From assembly GCA_029783825.1 (NCBI GenBank), contig JAREIK010002959.1, positions 27,401 through 91,400 of the forward strand: a stretch of 64,000 nucleotides of DNA, given 5' to 3'. This document shows positions 25,372 to 38,864 of this stretch, in pieces (within the stretch, counting starts at the first letter, position 1; each line of letters begins with the position of its first letter). The translations under genes were made by a program, and so were the position numbers. The notes beneath the pieces are model-generated. The model did not search any database. It had not been told where the DNA came from and worked only from the letters and a program-made list of their open reading frames with translations. This DNA is from Sapria himalayana (Eukaryota > Streptophyta > Magnoliopsida > Malpighiales > Rafflesiaceae).

Positions 25372-28300
25372 GTTTATCTATATATTTATCCATCTATTTA
25401 TTTTTCTATTTGTCTATATGTCTATCTATTTATCTATCTATTTGTCTATCTATCTATCTTTCTATTTGTCTATCTATCTATTTATCTAGCTGTCTATCAA
25501 TCTAAATGTCTATCTTTCTATCTCTCTATTTGTCTTTCTGTCTATCTATTTATCTATCTATCTATCAATTTATTTATCTGTCTGTCTATCTAAAATTCTC
25601 TCTCTATCTATGTGTCTATCTGGCTATCTAGCTATTTGGCGATCTATCTTTTGATATATCTATCTATCTATATATTTGTTTGTCTGTCTCTCTTTATTTT
25701 TCAAACTATCTATTTATCTATCTATTTATCTGTCTATCCATCAATCTATCTATCTATAAAACATCTATCTGCCTAACTATTTATCTGTCTGTCTTTCTAT
25801 ATTTCTATCTTTCAATCTATGTATCTATCCATTTGGCTATCTAGCTATTTGTCTACTTGTGTATCTATCTTTCTATCTTTCTGTCTATCTATCTATATGT
25901 CTATCTGTCTATCTATTTATCTATCTATTTGTCTTTATATCTATCAATCTATATATTTATCCGTCTATCTATTTATCTATTTATTTGTATTTCAGTCTAT
26001 CTGTCTATCTATATATATATCTACCTATTTTTGATCTATAAATCTATTTATCTGTCAATATGTATATCTGTCTATATATATATATATATATCTTTGTATC
26101 TATCTTCTAACTATAAATCTATCTGTCTACCTATCTATGTATCTATCTATCTAGCTATCAATATATCAATCTAGCTATTTTATATATATCTATCTGTCTA
26201 TATGTCTATTATCTATCTATCTATCTATCTAGTCTGTCTGTCTATCTTATTGTCTATATGTCTCTATGTTTATATGTCAATCTACCAACCTATCTATATG
26301 TCTATCTATTTATCTATATATCTGTCTATCTGTCTATATGTCTATCTATATATCTTTCAATCTATCTGTCTATATATCTATCTGTCTATCTGCATATCTC
26401 TCTATCTATTTATTTGTCTATCTGTCAATATGTCAAGATGTCTAACTTTCAATCTATCCATTTAGTATATCTATCTATCTCTCTAACTATATATTTGTTT
26501 ATCAGTTTATTTCTTTAACTATCTACATGTCTATCTTTCTATCTATCAATGGGACTATCATTCTATATATCAATGGGACTATCATTCTATATGTCTATTT
26601 ATGTATATGTCTATCTGTGTGACTATCTATGTATATTTATTTCTATATGTGTGACTATCTATCTATCTATCTATCTATCTATTTATATATTTGTCTATCT
26701 ATCTATCTGTCTATATGTCTATATATCTATCTGTCTATCTATTTATATGATCTATCTATCTATCTGTCTATCTATCTATCTATCTATTTGTCTATCTCTT
26801 TATTTGTCTAACTGTCTATCTTTATGTCTATTTGTCTATTTATCTATCTATCTATCTATCTATATGTCTATCTGTTTATTTATCTATCTGTCTATATGGT
26901 CTATCTGTCTATCTCTATATTTGTCTATGTGCATATTATTTATTTGTTTACTCTTTATCTAACTTCTTGTCTAAATAACTATCTATCTATCTGATTAACT
27001 ATCTATCTATCTATCTATCTATCTATTTGTTTATATGTTTATCTTACTATCTCTCTAAATATCTATCTTTCTATCTTTCTTTCGATATGTGTATTTGTGT
27101 AGATGTCTATATATCTCTCTATTTATGTATATCTATCTATCTCTATCCTATAAGTGCCTATAAATCTATCTATCTATTTATCTATCTATCTATCTTTCTT
27201 TCTATTTGTATATCTATCTATCTGTTTGTTTTTTTGTCTGTATATTTGTGTCTATCTGTCTATTTGTCTATTTGTCTATATGTCTATCTATCTATCTGAC
27301 TATTTTCCTAAGTACCTAACTACCAATCTACCATTTGCCTATCTACTTATCTATCTGCGAATATACCTATTTACCTATCTGAATATTACATATCTACTTA
27401 TCTATCTATCTTTCTATCTATCTATCTATCTATCTATTTGTCTATCTATGTATCTGTTTATCTGTCTATATGTATATATATATATCTATCTATCTATATG
27501 TCCAACTATCTATCTCTTTATCTATCTAACTATCTATCTGTCTCTCTATCTATTTATCTATTTTTTAAAATATATTTATCTATATTGTTTATCTATCTAT
27601 CTCTCTATATATCTATCTGTTTATAATTTTATATCTTTATCTATATACTTGTCTATATATCTATCTGACTATATTTCTATTAGTCTATTTTGTAAGTTTG
27701 TGTGTATAACAATAAATTTATATCTGACTATGTCTAATATCTATCTTTATATATATTTATCTATCTATCTGTTTGTTTGTTTGCCTATCTATATATCTGT
27801 CTATCTGTCTATTTGTCTTTCTACTTGTCTATTTGTCTATCTATCTATTTGTCTGTCTATCTATCTATCTATTTGTCTATCTATCAATCTATCTATCGAT
27901 TAATCTATCTATCAATCTTTCTATCTATCTATCTATCTAACTATCAACCAATAAATATTATCTTTCTAATTATACATCTATCAATCTATCTTCCTATGTA
28001 CCTATCAGGCTATATAGTTATCTATTCACGTCTATCTATCTATCTATTTATCTATCTTTCTTTCTATTTGTCTATCTATCTATCTATCTATCTGCCTTTC
28101 TGTCTATCAATCTATGTGTACATTTTATCTATCTATCTGTCTGTCTATCTATCTAGCTAACTATTTGACAATCTATATATCTATTTGTCTATCAATTTAT
28201 CTATCTTTCTATAAATTTATATCTATTTATCTATCTATCTATCTATCAATTTTTTATTTATCTATTTATTTATCTATCTATTTCTCTATATAGTCTACTA

Positions 28301-29661
28301 AATATCTCTCTATCTATATAACTATCTATCGATTTATCTATTTATCTCTTTATCTATCTACATGTCTATATATCTATCTTTCTTTCTGACTATTTTTCTA
28401 TCTGTCTATTTGTGTATATGTATTTCTGTATATCTCTCTAAATGTATATCTATCTGTGTTTACCATCTACCTACCAATATATATATTTATCTATATATCA
28501 ATCTATGTATCTCCTTATCTATGTGAGTCTTTCTGTCACTTTGTATATTTGTCTATCTATTTGTCTGTTTGTCTATTTGTCTATCTTTCTGTATGTTTGT
28601 CTATTTGTCTATCTTTCTGTATGTTTGTCTATATATCTATATATCTATCTTCTATCTATATATATGTCTTCTGTTTATCTATATCTCTTTTTCTTTGTTT
28701 TTCTATCTATATATTTTTATATCTTTCTATCTCACTTTTTATCTAAATATATATTTATCTATATATCTATCTATCTATCTATATATCTATTTATCAGCCT
28801 ACTTTTTTAACTGTCTATTTGTCTATATATTTATCTGTCTAAATATCTTTTTGTCTTTCAATCTATCTGTCTATCTATCTATCTGACTATCTGTCTATCT
28901 ATCTATTTGTCTTTTGGTCTATCTATATATTTGTCTATCTATCTTCTATATATAATTCTATCTGTTTATTTGTATATCTATCTTTTGTACATCTTTCTAT
29001 CTGTCTATTATCTTTCTGTTTATTTATCTATATGAATATCTATCTATCTATTTGTCTATCTGTCTATTTGTATATCTGTCTATCTTTCTATTTGTCTTTC
29101 TATCAATCTGTGTATTTTTTTATCTATCTACTTTAAATTTATATCGATCTATCTGTCTATCTCTCTCTATGTCTCTGTATCTATCTATCTATTTGTCTAT
29201 CTGTATATCTAACTATATATCTAATTAGTCTATGTGTTTCTCTCTATATATCTATATGTTTATTGGTTTTTCTCTTTATCTATTTACTTGTCTATCTATT
29301 TATCTTTCTTTCTTTCTTTTTGTCTGTCTATATGACTACTTGTCTATTTCTCTATATATTTATCAATTTTTCTGTCTATATTTTCATCTCTATATGTATA
29401 TCTATCTATCTGTCTATCTATCTGTCTGTCTATATGACTATCTGTCTATATTTATATATATCTATCTGTCTATCTATCTGTCTATCTATCTGTCTGTCTA
29501 TATGACTATCTGTCTATATTTATATATGTCTATCTGTCATTCTATCTATCTTTTTGTCTATCTATCTATATACATAACTAATTATATATCTATCTATTTA
29601 TCTTTATATCTATCTATTTGACTATATGTATTTCTATATTTTTATCTATCTTTGTCTTTAT
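24855..29661. repeat. GATA/GACA-type tetranucleotide array, 4.8 kb
   Basis: Degenerate repeats of TATC with many TGTC and TATT variants on this strand, that is GATA and GACA on the other. An embedded TA run lies at 25330-25368. Several Tyr/Leu/Ser-rich frames of 60-250 codons are repeat artefacts. It is interrupted by a hAT MITE at 29670 and continues to about 30533. Confidence 0.97.
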
Positions 29662-29669
29662 CTTTCTAT

Positions 29670-30382
29670 TAGGGGGGTAACCGAGCCGAGCCGATCCGAG
29701 CTGAGTATTAGGCAGGCTTGGCTTGGTTTTAAAGGAGTAGGCTCGAGCTTGTTCACGGGCATGTTTACGAGCTGATGAGCCAAGTTTGTGGGTGCTCGGG
29801 CTCGGCTTGTTTAACTTACGAGCCTGTTCACGAGCTTGGTTCACGAGCTTGTTCACGAGCCTGGATAACGAGCTTGCTCACAATCCTATTCACAAGCCTG
29901 TTCACGAGCATATTTATGAGCTAACGAGCTGAATTTAAGGGTGCTCGAGCTCGACTCATTTTACTTACGAGACTCAAAATGATGTTCTGGAATTAAAGAA
30001 AATATTCATCTAAAATAGTGAACATACAACTAAATTAAAAAGATAAGATAATAAAAGTTAAATTAACTTGATTGAAGTTCAAGAGTTAAAATATTCATCA
30101 TGTTCATTTGTAGGAAAAATTTGTTATGCATCAAGCCTTCTCCATGTTCACGAGCTTGGTTCACGAGCTTGTTCACAAGCCTGGTTAATGAGCTTGCTCA
30201 CTAGCCTAATCACGAGCCTGTTTACGAGCTGACGAGCCAAGTTCGAGGGTGCTCGGGCTCAACTCATTTAACTTACGAGCCTCAAAATGATGTTTGGGCT
30301 CGGCTCATTTAACTTAATAAACGAGTTCGAGCGAGCTTCTAACGAGCCAAATGCCAAGCAGCTCAGCTCGGTTACCGCCCTA
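29670..30382. mobile_element. hAT-type MITE, 713 bp, TSD CTTTCTAT
   Basis: The ends are TAGGGGGGTAACCGAGCCGA (29670) and, inverted, TAGGGCGGTAACCGAGCTGA (30382). Both sides carry the exact 8-bp duplication CTTTCTAT (29662-29669 and 30383-30390), the size typical of hAT. The interior has imperfect CACGAGCTTG and GTTCACGAGCCTG repeats and no transposase. The target is the tetranucleotide array, so insertion is younger than the array. Confidence 0.93.
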
Positions 30383-30533
30383 CTTTCTATCTTTCTATCA
30401 ATATGTTTATCTTTGTATTTGTCTATTTTGTCTATATATCTCTCTCTATCTATTTATCTTTATATCTATCTGTCTATCAATCTATCTATCTATCTGTCTG
30501 TCTGTTTGTCTTTCACTCTATATATCAATCATT
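30383..30533. repeat. tetranucleotide array, right remnant
   Basis: Continuation of the TATC/TGTC array beyond the MITE, grading at about 30530 into the octamer array through ATCATTCTATGACTATATG. Confidence 0.9.
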
Positions 30534-33500
30534 CTATGACTATATGACTCTATGACTATATGACTATCAGACTATATGACTATCTGAATATATGACTAAA
30601 TGACTATATGACTATCTAATTATCTGAATATATATATATATCTGATTATATGACTATCTGACTATATGACGATATGATTATGTGACAATATGACTATCTG
30701 ACTATATAACTATTTTACTATATGACTATCTGACTATATTACTATATTACTATATTACTATATTACTATATGACTATATGACTATTTAACTATATGACTC
30801 TGACTATTTAACTATATGACTATATGACTCTGACTATGTAACTATATGACTATATGACTATCTAATTATATGACTATATGACTATCTAATTATATGACTA
30901 TATGACTATATTACTATCTGAGAATATAACTATATAACTCTATGACAAAATGGGACAATATAGTCATAAATTAATATTTTATTATCAGATAACTATATTG
31001 TCATATATGATTCTATGACTCTATAACTATATAGATATATATGACTATATTACTATCTGACTATATGTGAATATATATTCATATATGACTATATGACTAT
31101 ATGAAAATAATACTATATAATTATCTAACTATATAACTATCTGACTATATGATTATCTAACTATATGACTATAGGTATATATGACTATCTGACTATATAA
31201 CTATATGACTATATAACTATATAACTGACTATATGACTATCTGACTATATGACAATCTGACTATAAGACCATATGACTATCTAACAATATAACTATGTGA
31301 CTATCAGACTATATGATTATTTGACTATCTGACTATCTGACTATCTGACAATATGACTATCTGACTATTTGACTATTTGACTATATGACTATTTGACTAT
31401 ATAACTATCTGATTATCTAACTATATTACTATAAGACTATTTAACTATCTAAATATCTGACTAAATAATTATCTGATTATATGACTATTTGACTATATGA
31501 TTATCTAACTATCTAAAAATATGACTATATGACTATATGATAATATGACTATATGACTATATGACTATATGACTATATGACAATCTGATAATATAAGTAT
31601 ATCACTATTGATTATCTGACTATATGACAATATAATTATCTGATTTACTGACTATATGACTATCTGACTATATGACTATTTGATTATATTACTATCTAAC
31701 TATATGTTTATATTTCTATATGACTCTATGACTATATGGTTATATGACTATATAACTATATGACTATCAAATTATATTAATATATGACTCTTTGACAATC
31801 TATCTGACTATATGACTATCGGACTATCTGACTATCTAACTATATGACTATATGAATATCTGGCTATATGACTATCTGACTATATGACTATCTGATATAT
31901 GACTATATGATTATATAAGTATATGACTATATGACTAAATGACTATAATAGTATATGACTATATGAGTATATAACTATTTGATTACCTGACTATATGACT
32001 ATATGACTATATGACTATATTACTGTATGACTATATGACTATATTACTGTACGACTATATGACTATATGACTATCTGACTATATGACTATCTGACTATCT
32101 GACTATATCACTATCTTACTATATCACTATTTGACTATATGACTATCTGACTATCTGACTTTCTAACTATATAAATATATGAATATATGACTATATGACT
32201 ATCTATCTATATGACTATATGATTATCTAATTATATGACTATATAACTATATTAATATCTGACTATATGAATATGTGACTATATGACTATATGAATATAT
32301 AACTATAAAACTATATGACTATATGACTATATGACTATATGACTATCTGACTATTTGACGATATGACTATCAGACTATATAACTATATGACTATCTGACT
32401 ATAGTTATATATGATTATATAACTATAAGAATATATAACTATAAGTCTATATGACTATATGACTATATGAATATATGATTATCTAATTATATGACTATAT
32501 GACTATCTGACTATATGATAATATGACTATATGACTATCAGACTATATGACTATCTGACTATATTACTATATTACTATATTACTATATTACTATATTACT
32601 ATATGACAATATGACTATATGCCTATGTGACTATATGACTATAAAACTATATGACTATATGATTATATTATTATATGACTATATGACTATATGACTATGT
32701 GACTATGTGACTATCAGACTATATGACTATATGACTATATGACTATGTGACTATGTGACTATCAGACTATATGACTATATGACTATATGACTATCTGATA
32801 ATTTGACTATATGAATATCACTATCTGACTATATGACTTTATGATAATATAATTATATGACTATCTGACTATATGACTATATGACTATCTGACTATATGA
32901 CTTATGACTATAAGACTATATGACTATATGACTCTGACTATCTGACTATCTTACTATATGACTATATGGTTATATCACTATCTGACTATTTGACATTATC
33001 ACTATATTACTATATGATTATCTAAATATCTGACTATACGACTATATGACAATATTACTATCTGACTAACTAACAATATGAATATCTGACTATTTGACTA
33101 TATGACTTTTTGACTTTCTGACTATCTGACTATATTAATATTTGTCTATGACTATCTGACTAAATGACTATATGAATATATGCCTATCTGACTATGTGAT
33201 TATATGACTCTGACTATCTGTAATATATTAGTATCTTTCAATATGACTATCTAACTATCTGACTATTGACTATCTGACTATATGACCATATGACTATCTT
33301 ATTATCTGACTATATGACTATCTGACTATATGACTATCTGACTATATGACTATCTGACTATATTACTATATGTCTATCTGACTATCTAACTATATGATTA
33401 TATGACTATCTAACTATATGACTATCTAACTATATGACTATCAGACAATCTGACTATCTGAATATATGTCTATATGACTATATGACTGTCTATATACTTT

Positions 33501-34264
33501 ATGACTATATCACTATATGACTATATGACTAAATGACTATGACTATGTGACTATATCACTATATGACTATATGACTATCAGTCTATCTGACTATTTAACT
33601 ATATGACTATTTGACTAAATTACTATAATACAATAGGACTATATGACTATATGACTATATGACTATATCACTATCTGACTATATGACTATTTACTTTATG
33701 ACTATATGACTATCTAACTATCTGACTATATGAACATATGACTATATGAATATATGACTATAGGACTATATGACTATCTGACTATATGACTATATGACTA
33801 TATGACAATCTGACTTTATGACTATATGACTATCTCACTATCTGACTATATGACTCTAAGACTATATGACTATCTGACTATATGATTATATTTGTATATG
33901 ACTATATTAGTATATGACTATAGGACTATCAGACTATATAACTATCTGACTATATGACTCTGACTATTTAAATATCTGACTATCTGATTTTCCGATTATA
34001 TAACTATATGACTACATGACTATATGACTACCTGTCTATATAACTATTTCACTATTTGACTATATGACTATCCGACTATCTGACTATATGACTATCTAAC
34101 TATCTGACTATATGACTATATGAATATATGACTATATGACTATATTATTATATGACTATATTATTATATGACTATATGACTTTTTTACTATATGAATATA
34201 TGACTATATTACAAAATGACTATATTACAAAATGACAATATGACTATATGATATATGACTATAT
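30534..34264. repeat. octamer array, 3.7 kb, left of CACTA B
   Basis: Same degenerate GACTATAT/GACTATCT octamer as at 12948-20335. It ends at TAT (34262-34264), the left target duplication of CACTA element B. No gene present. Confidence 0.97.
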
Positions 34265-34690
34265 CACTACAACAAAAATCCAATATAGCTAGGGACAATT
34301 CCCTAGCTATATGGGAAATTTCCGTCGCTAAATGGTAAATAGCAACTGAATACCAACGGATCGTGTCTCTTTCTAAAATGCTTCTTGCTAAATTTTAGCT
34401 ACGAAATTTTTCTAGCTAAAAAATTAGCGACGGAAAATTCCATTGTTAAAAAAGAAAAATTCTATTGCTAAAATAGCAAGATAAATGAAACATATCATCG
34501 CTAAACAAAAATAATGACGACTGAATCTCTAGCTAAAGTCCCTAGCATTACAAAATTTGCAACGGAATATTCGTCGCTAATTTGAAAATTATCCCTAGCA
34601 AAATTAGATAGGAAAATTTCCTTCTCTAAATTAGCGGGGGATTTTTCGCCAGCTAATTTAGCTAGGGACAATTCCATCGCTATATAAATT
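34265..34690. repeat. left terminus and subterminal repeats of CACTA B
   Basis: Starts CACTACAACAAAAATCC and contains repeated CTAGGGACAATTCC, GTCGCTAAAT and TTAGCGACGGAAAATTCC in both orientations. This is a probable TnpA-type binding region by family analogy. Confidence 0.85.
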
Positions 34691-35320
34691 TCAAAAATAT
34701 TTTCAGAATTTAAAAAATATTAAAATTTTTAATTAAATAATTTATTATTTTTAAATCATATTGAATAAAAATTGAAACTATAAATAATTTATAATAAATA
34801 AAAAATAAAATCATTTAATATCTTATTCAAATTCAATATTTTACATAATTGAAACACAAAAATAACAAACTTTTATTTTTATTCCATAAATGTATCTACC
34901 GACAGTGCATAAAGTATAAAATATTTATTCATTGATGTTGCTTTCTCTCACTTTGCTCCTCCAATCATCATTTTTCTACTGCCACAAAGCTGACTAAGTC
35001 ACGGCACAAATATCTAGTGAAAAATCCCATCACTTATAGAAGCTTTGTATGAGGAACAATACGGTATCATATCTGTAAGAAAATTAAACCACTCTATCAA
35101 AAAAAATTATGTTTTGATACATATATAATTTTGCAGTATATATGTAAATATATACTAGCAAATCACTCGTACATTTATTACTACAGTATATGTACATATA
35201 AACAACATTATTAAGTATACATATAAACTGAGCACAAATATACTCAGTATATATGTACCTAAAATACGACAATATTATATGTACGTATATACTGACTTTA
35301 TTCATACATATGGACCTCAT

Positions 35321-35461
35321 TTGGTGTTGCTGCCGCTGCTATCATTGCCGATGTCGCTGCCGCCATTGCCTCCAATACTGCCACTCCCGCCGCTGCCGCC
35401 GCCACCACTGGCTTCAGTGTCGCTTCCGCTGCCGTCACTACCACCGTTGTCGCTAATACTG
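35321..35461. repeat. GC-rich GCC/GCT triplet block 1
   Basis: Imperfect (GCN)n triplets with little A or T, in sharp contrast to the flanks, ending GCTGCTGATAATAGG. Frames here read Pro/Leu-rich or Cys/Arg-rich depending on phase, so no coding is inferred. Confidence 0.9.
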
Positions 35462-36200
35462 CTGCTGATAATAGGTTTTTACATACCTATAATAGGTTAA
35501 AACTCTACCCAAAAAATGCAGAGACACAAACATTTTCACAAATATATAAAAATAATTATTATAGACATAAATAAACATAAATTAAAATTGATTGTAATAC
35601 AACCTTAAACTAAAATTTAATTAAATAATTAAATATATTTATATTAAATTTAATATTAAAAAAATATAAATGAAAATTTTCAATTTAACAAAAAAAATCA
35701 TTTAATAACTTATTCTTATACAATATTTTAAATAACTAAAAAAAATCATATTACATCTTAGTTATCAATGTATCAACCGACTATGCATAAAGTATAATGT
35801 ATCAATGCATTGACATAACTTTCTCTCCCTCTGCTCCTCTGGTCACTAACTTTCCACTACGAAAATGCTATCCGAGTCATGATGCTTCACGTCTGTTGAA
35901 AAATCTCCACTTATACAAGCTTCATATGGAAAACAATGCGGGACCACATCTGTTATATGTTACTAAATCAAAATAAATTTTAAAAAAAACTATGTTTTGA
36001 TAAATATATATTACTGCAGCAAAAATGTACATATATACTAGCATTGCACTCGTACATATATTACTGCAGTATTTGTACATATAAATTGTAGTATTATGCA
36101 TACATATGTACCGAGTACATATATACTTAGTATATATGTACATAAAATAATGCAGAATTATATGTATGTATCTACTGACTATATGCGTACATATAACAAC

Positions 36201-36551
36201 ATTTGTTGTCGTTCCCTGTTGCTCCCATTGTCATTGCCACCCCTGTCGCTGCTGCCACTACCACTGCGGCTGCTGTCGGTGTTGCTGTCGCTTTCGGTGC
36301 TGCTGTCGCTGTCGGTGCTGTTGTCACTGTCGGTGCAGCTGCCACTACGGCAACTACCTGTGCTAAATCCGTTGCCGCCTCTGCCATTGCTGCCGCTGCA
36401 GCCGCCAATGCCGACGCTGCCACTAATGCTGCTGCTGCCTCCACTACCTCCCCTGCCTACGCTGCTGCCGCCGCTGCCTCCGCTGTCGTAGCTGCCACAG
36501 CTGCCAATGCCACTACTACCACTAACGCCGCCGCTGCTGCTGCTGCGGCTA
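36201..36551. repeat. GC-rich GCC/GCT triplet block 2, alanine-coding in one frame
   Basis: The longest of the blocks. In the plus-strand frame 36203-36607 it reads as an alanine/threonine/valine-rich polypeptide of 134 codons, and the reverse strand is also open. Being open on both strands is expected of a GCN repeat and argues against a gene. Confidence 0.9.
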
Positions 36552-36634
36552 CCGCTACTGATAATAGGCTTTTATATGCTTATAATAGGCTAAAACTCAA
36601 CCCATAAAATTCGGAGAAACACAAACATATTCAC

Positions 36635-36669
<35 letters not shown>

Positions 36670-37330
36670 CTAATATAGACTTGAAAAAACAAAAATTAAC
36701 ATAGATTGACATACAGTTGAAACAAAAATTTAATTAAATAATTTAATATTTTTAAATTAAATTTTATAAAAACATAAACTATAAATTAAACTTTTAAATT
36801 AAACATAAAAAAATTCATTTAATAACTTATTCTAATACAATATTTTTAATAACTAAAACAAAAAAATAACAAAAAATATATTACATCTTATTAATCAATG
36901 TACCCACTGACTGTGCATAAAGTATAATCAATCTATGCATTGACGTTGATTTCTCTCCCTCTGCTCCTCCGATCACCAACTTTATGCTGTGAAAAAGCTA
37001 TCCGAGTCATGGTTCTTCATGTTTGTTGAAAATTTGCTTTACTTATACGAGCTTCGTATGGGAAACAATGCGGTACCATATCTGTAAGAAATTTAAACTA
37101 CTCAATCAAATCAAAATAAATAAAAAAAATTATGTTTTGATAAATATATATTATTGCAGTAAATATGTACATATATACTAGTATTTCGCTCGTACATATA
37201 TTACTATACTATATGTACATATAAACTGCAGTAATATGCATACATATATACTGAGTATATAAAATAATATAAAATATTGTAGTATTATATGTACATAAAT
37301 ATTGACTATATACGTATGTATATACTGCAT

Positions 37331-37590
37331 TTGTTGCCGTTGTTGTTGCTCCCGCCATCACTGTCGCTGTCGCCGACCCTGCCGATGTCGCTGCTGCTGC
37401 CACTACTGACGATGCTACCGGTGCTGCCAATGCTGCTGCCATTGCAGACGGTGCTGCCGTAGCTGCCGCCTCTGCCGCTCTGCCGATGCAGCCAGTGTTG
37501 CAGGTGCTGCCATCGCTGCTGCTTCTGCCACCGCTGCCAGTGCTACTGCCGCTGCCATTGCTGCCGGTGCCTCCACTGCCGCTGCTACCA
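37331..37590. repeat. GC-rich GCC/GCT triplet block 3
   Basis: Same kind of block, best match to 1-155. The minus strand reads Gly/Ser/Ala-rich (37209-37649) and is treated as repeat-derived. Confidence 0.9.
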
Positions 37591-37599
37591 AAATAAAAA

Positions 37600-38373
37600 C
37601 TAACATTATTCATGTTTTTATATAAAATTATAGGTAAGATAAAATGCACCTTACTTTATATCTCACATTTTAGGAAAATCTTGCGATGTAGGCTCTTTAA
37701 AAACTACACTGGAATTTTAAAAATAAAGAATAAAATTAAAGATAAGAATGAAAGTTAATTTTGTTTTGTGGACTCATATAAACAAGACACCTGGAAAATT
37801 AGGAGATAAAATTATTAATATTCAACATTTTTCATATTGATTATTTTTTGAACATCAATTTATCCTTAAGAATTAGGTTTCATATCACTAGGCAATAAAT
37901 CTCAAAAATAACATCATTAAAACACACATAAAAAATTCAAGTTTAACAAAAACTATAATAATTCAAAATAAAAGTTAATACATGATATTTTATTCTTGGC
38001 CTAAAACAATAATTTTCATCATAGGTTTTATACAAAAGTATGCAAAGCCAAGATTATTAAATATGCAACAAAACATAAACTTCACCTCACTAAATCTAAT
38101 AAAAATTTCAAAATAAAATATATTTGTGCAAAAAGAAAACAAAAATAACTAATCTTTATGAAAATATATAAGGACCTATAATATAAGTATGATGATAACA
38201 ACCATACCTAGCACATGAGGTTCATGCTTGACACGTGATCTAAGAGGGTTTGATATCTTGAACTCAATGCCTATTATCTTTGGAGAAAGATATTTACCAT
38301 CACAACCAGTCACAACTTGTAATATAAGGACAACTGATATTTACTTGTATTGTAACTACAATATAAGAGAAAT
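37600..38373. other. CACTA B body, non-coding, shared with element A
   Basis: Colinear with about 160-971 of element A. No gene recognised. Confidence 0.6.
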
Positions 38374-38864
38374 CCATAGAATGAAAATCAATTGAATTTG
38401 CTACAGACTTCCAAGCAGATCCGGGCACAACAATGGCTCTTTCAAACTTGAGCTTCAATACTACCTTCTTACACTTTTCAAACTTCTAGGTAGTATCTCG
38501 ATCCGTTGGGAAAACTTTTTTAACCTGATTCATGTTCATCATAGAAATGATGAAAAAGACCCATGGAAGTCTCTTTGTGATTCCCCATGACAAGATATGC
38601 AATAACTTGTCTGTAATAACCCTATAATCCCGGACAAATGTTAGAAGGAAGATGAAGAAAAGTACACACAGCAGACTCATGATGCATTATGTGCCTTAGA
38701 ATAGTAAGGATCACAATTGATAGCATTGGAAACATCCTCTACAGCACACCCATTTTCTTCCAGTTTGGCATGGGCAATTGCACGATTGGCCTAATACACA
38801 GCATTCTGATCATGTGAATTGATAGCTTGTGTGTATAGTTCTATAGCACAAGCAAACCTGTTGG
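38374..38864 (-). pseudogene. captured PP5 fragment, sibling copy in CACTA B
   Basis: The same three-exon PP5 piece as in element A. The TPR exon is at 38864-38695 (170 bp, same length as in A), again after a CAG acceptor and again followed by GC where a GT donor is expected. The second exon starts at 38621 with GYYRQVIAYLVMG, but a deletion has removed its 3' end and most of the next intron. The third starts at 38524 and keeps KKVVLKLKFERAI and NSIDFHSM, with an in-frame TAG near 38487 where the family has Lys. It keeps six bases (about two codons) near that TAG which A has lost, so the copies decayed independently after one capture. No phosphatase domain. Confidence 0.82.

Larger units (their letters stand above)
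34700..37600. repeat. three tandem left-end units of about 0.9-1.1 kb
   Basis: Three copies can be anchored on GTGCATAAAGTATAA-like motifs at about 34904, 35783 and 36913. Each has the same order: an AT-rich stretch with AATTTAATTAAATAATTTAA, a TTTCTCTC-CTCTGCTCCTC segment, a TTGAAAAATC-CTTATA-GCTTCGTATG segment, a region rich in palindromic TATGTACATA, then a GC-rich triplet block. The first copy is shorter. A fourth partial copy starts the window and an inverted copy lies at 52160-53385. Confidence 0.88.

Noticed and set aside
24922..29621. Many frames of 60-250 codons rich in Tyr, Leu, Ile and Ser
   Set aside because: All are translations of the TATC/TGTC array in different phases, overlapping each other on the same strand.
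36203..36607. 134-codon alanine-rich frame
   Set aside because: It is the translation of a GCN triplet block. The opposite strand is open too, and sibling blocks read in different frames with different products.
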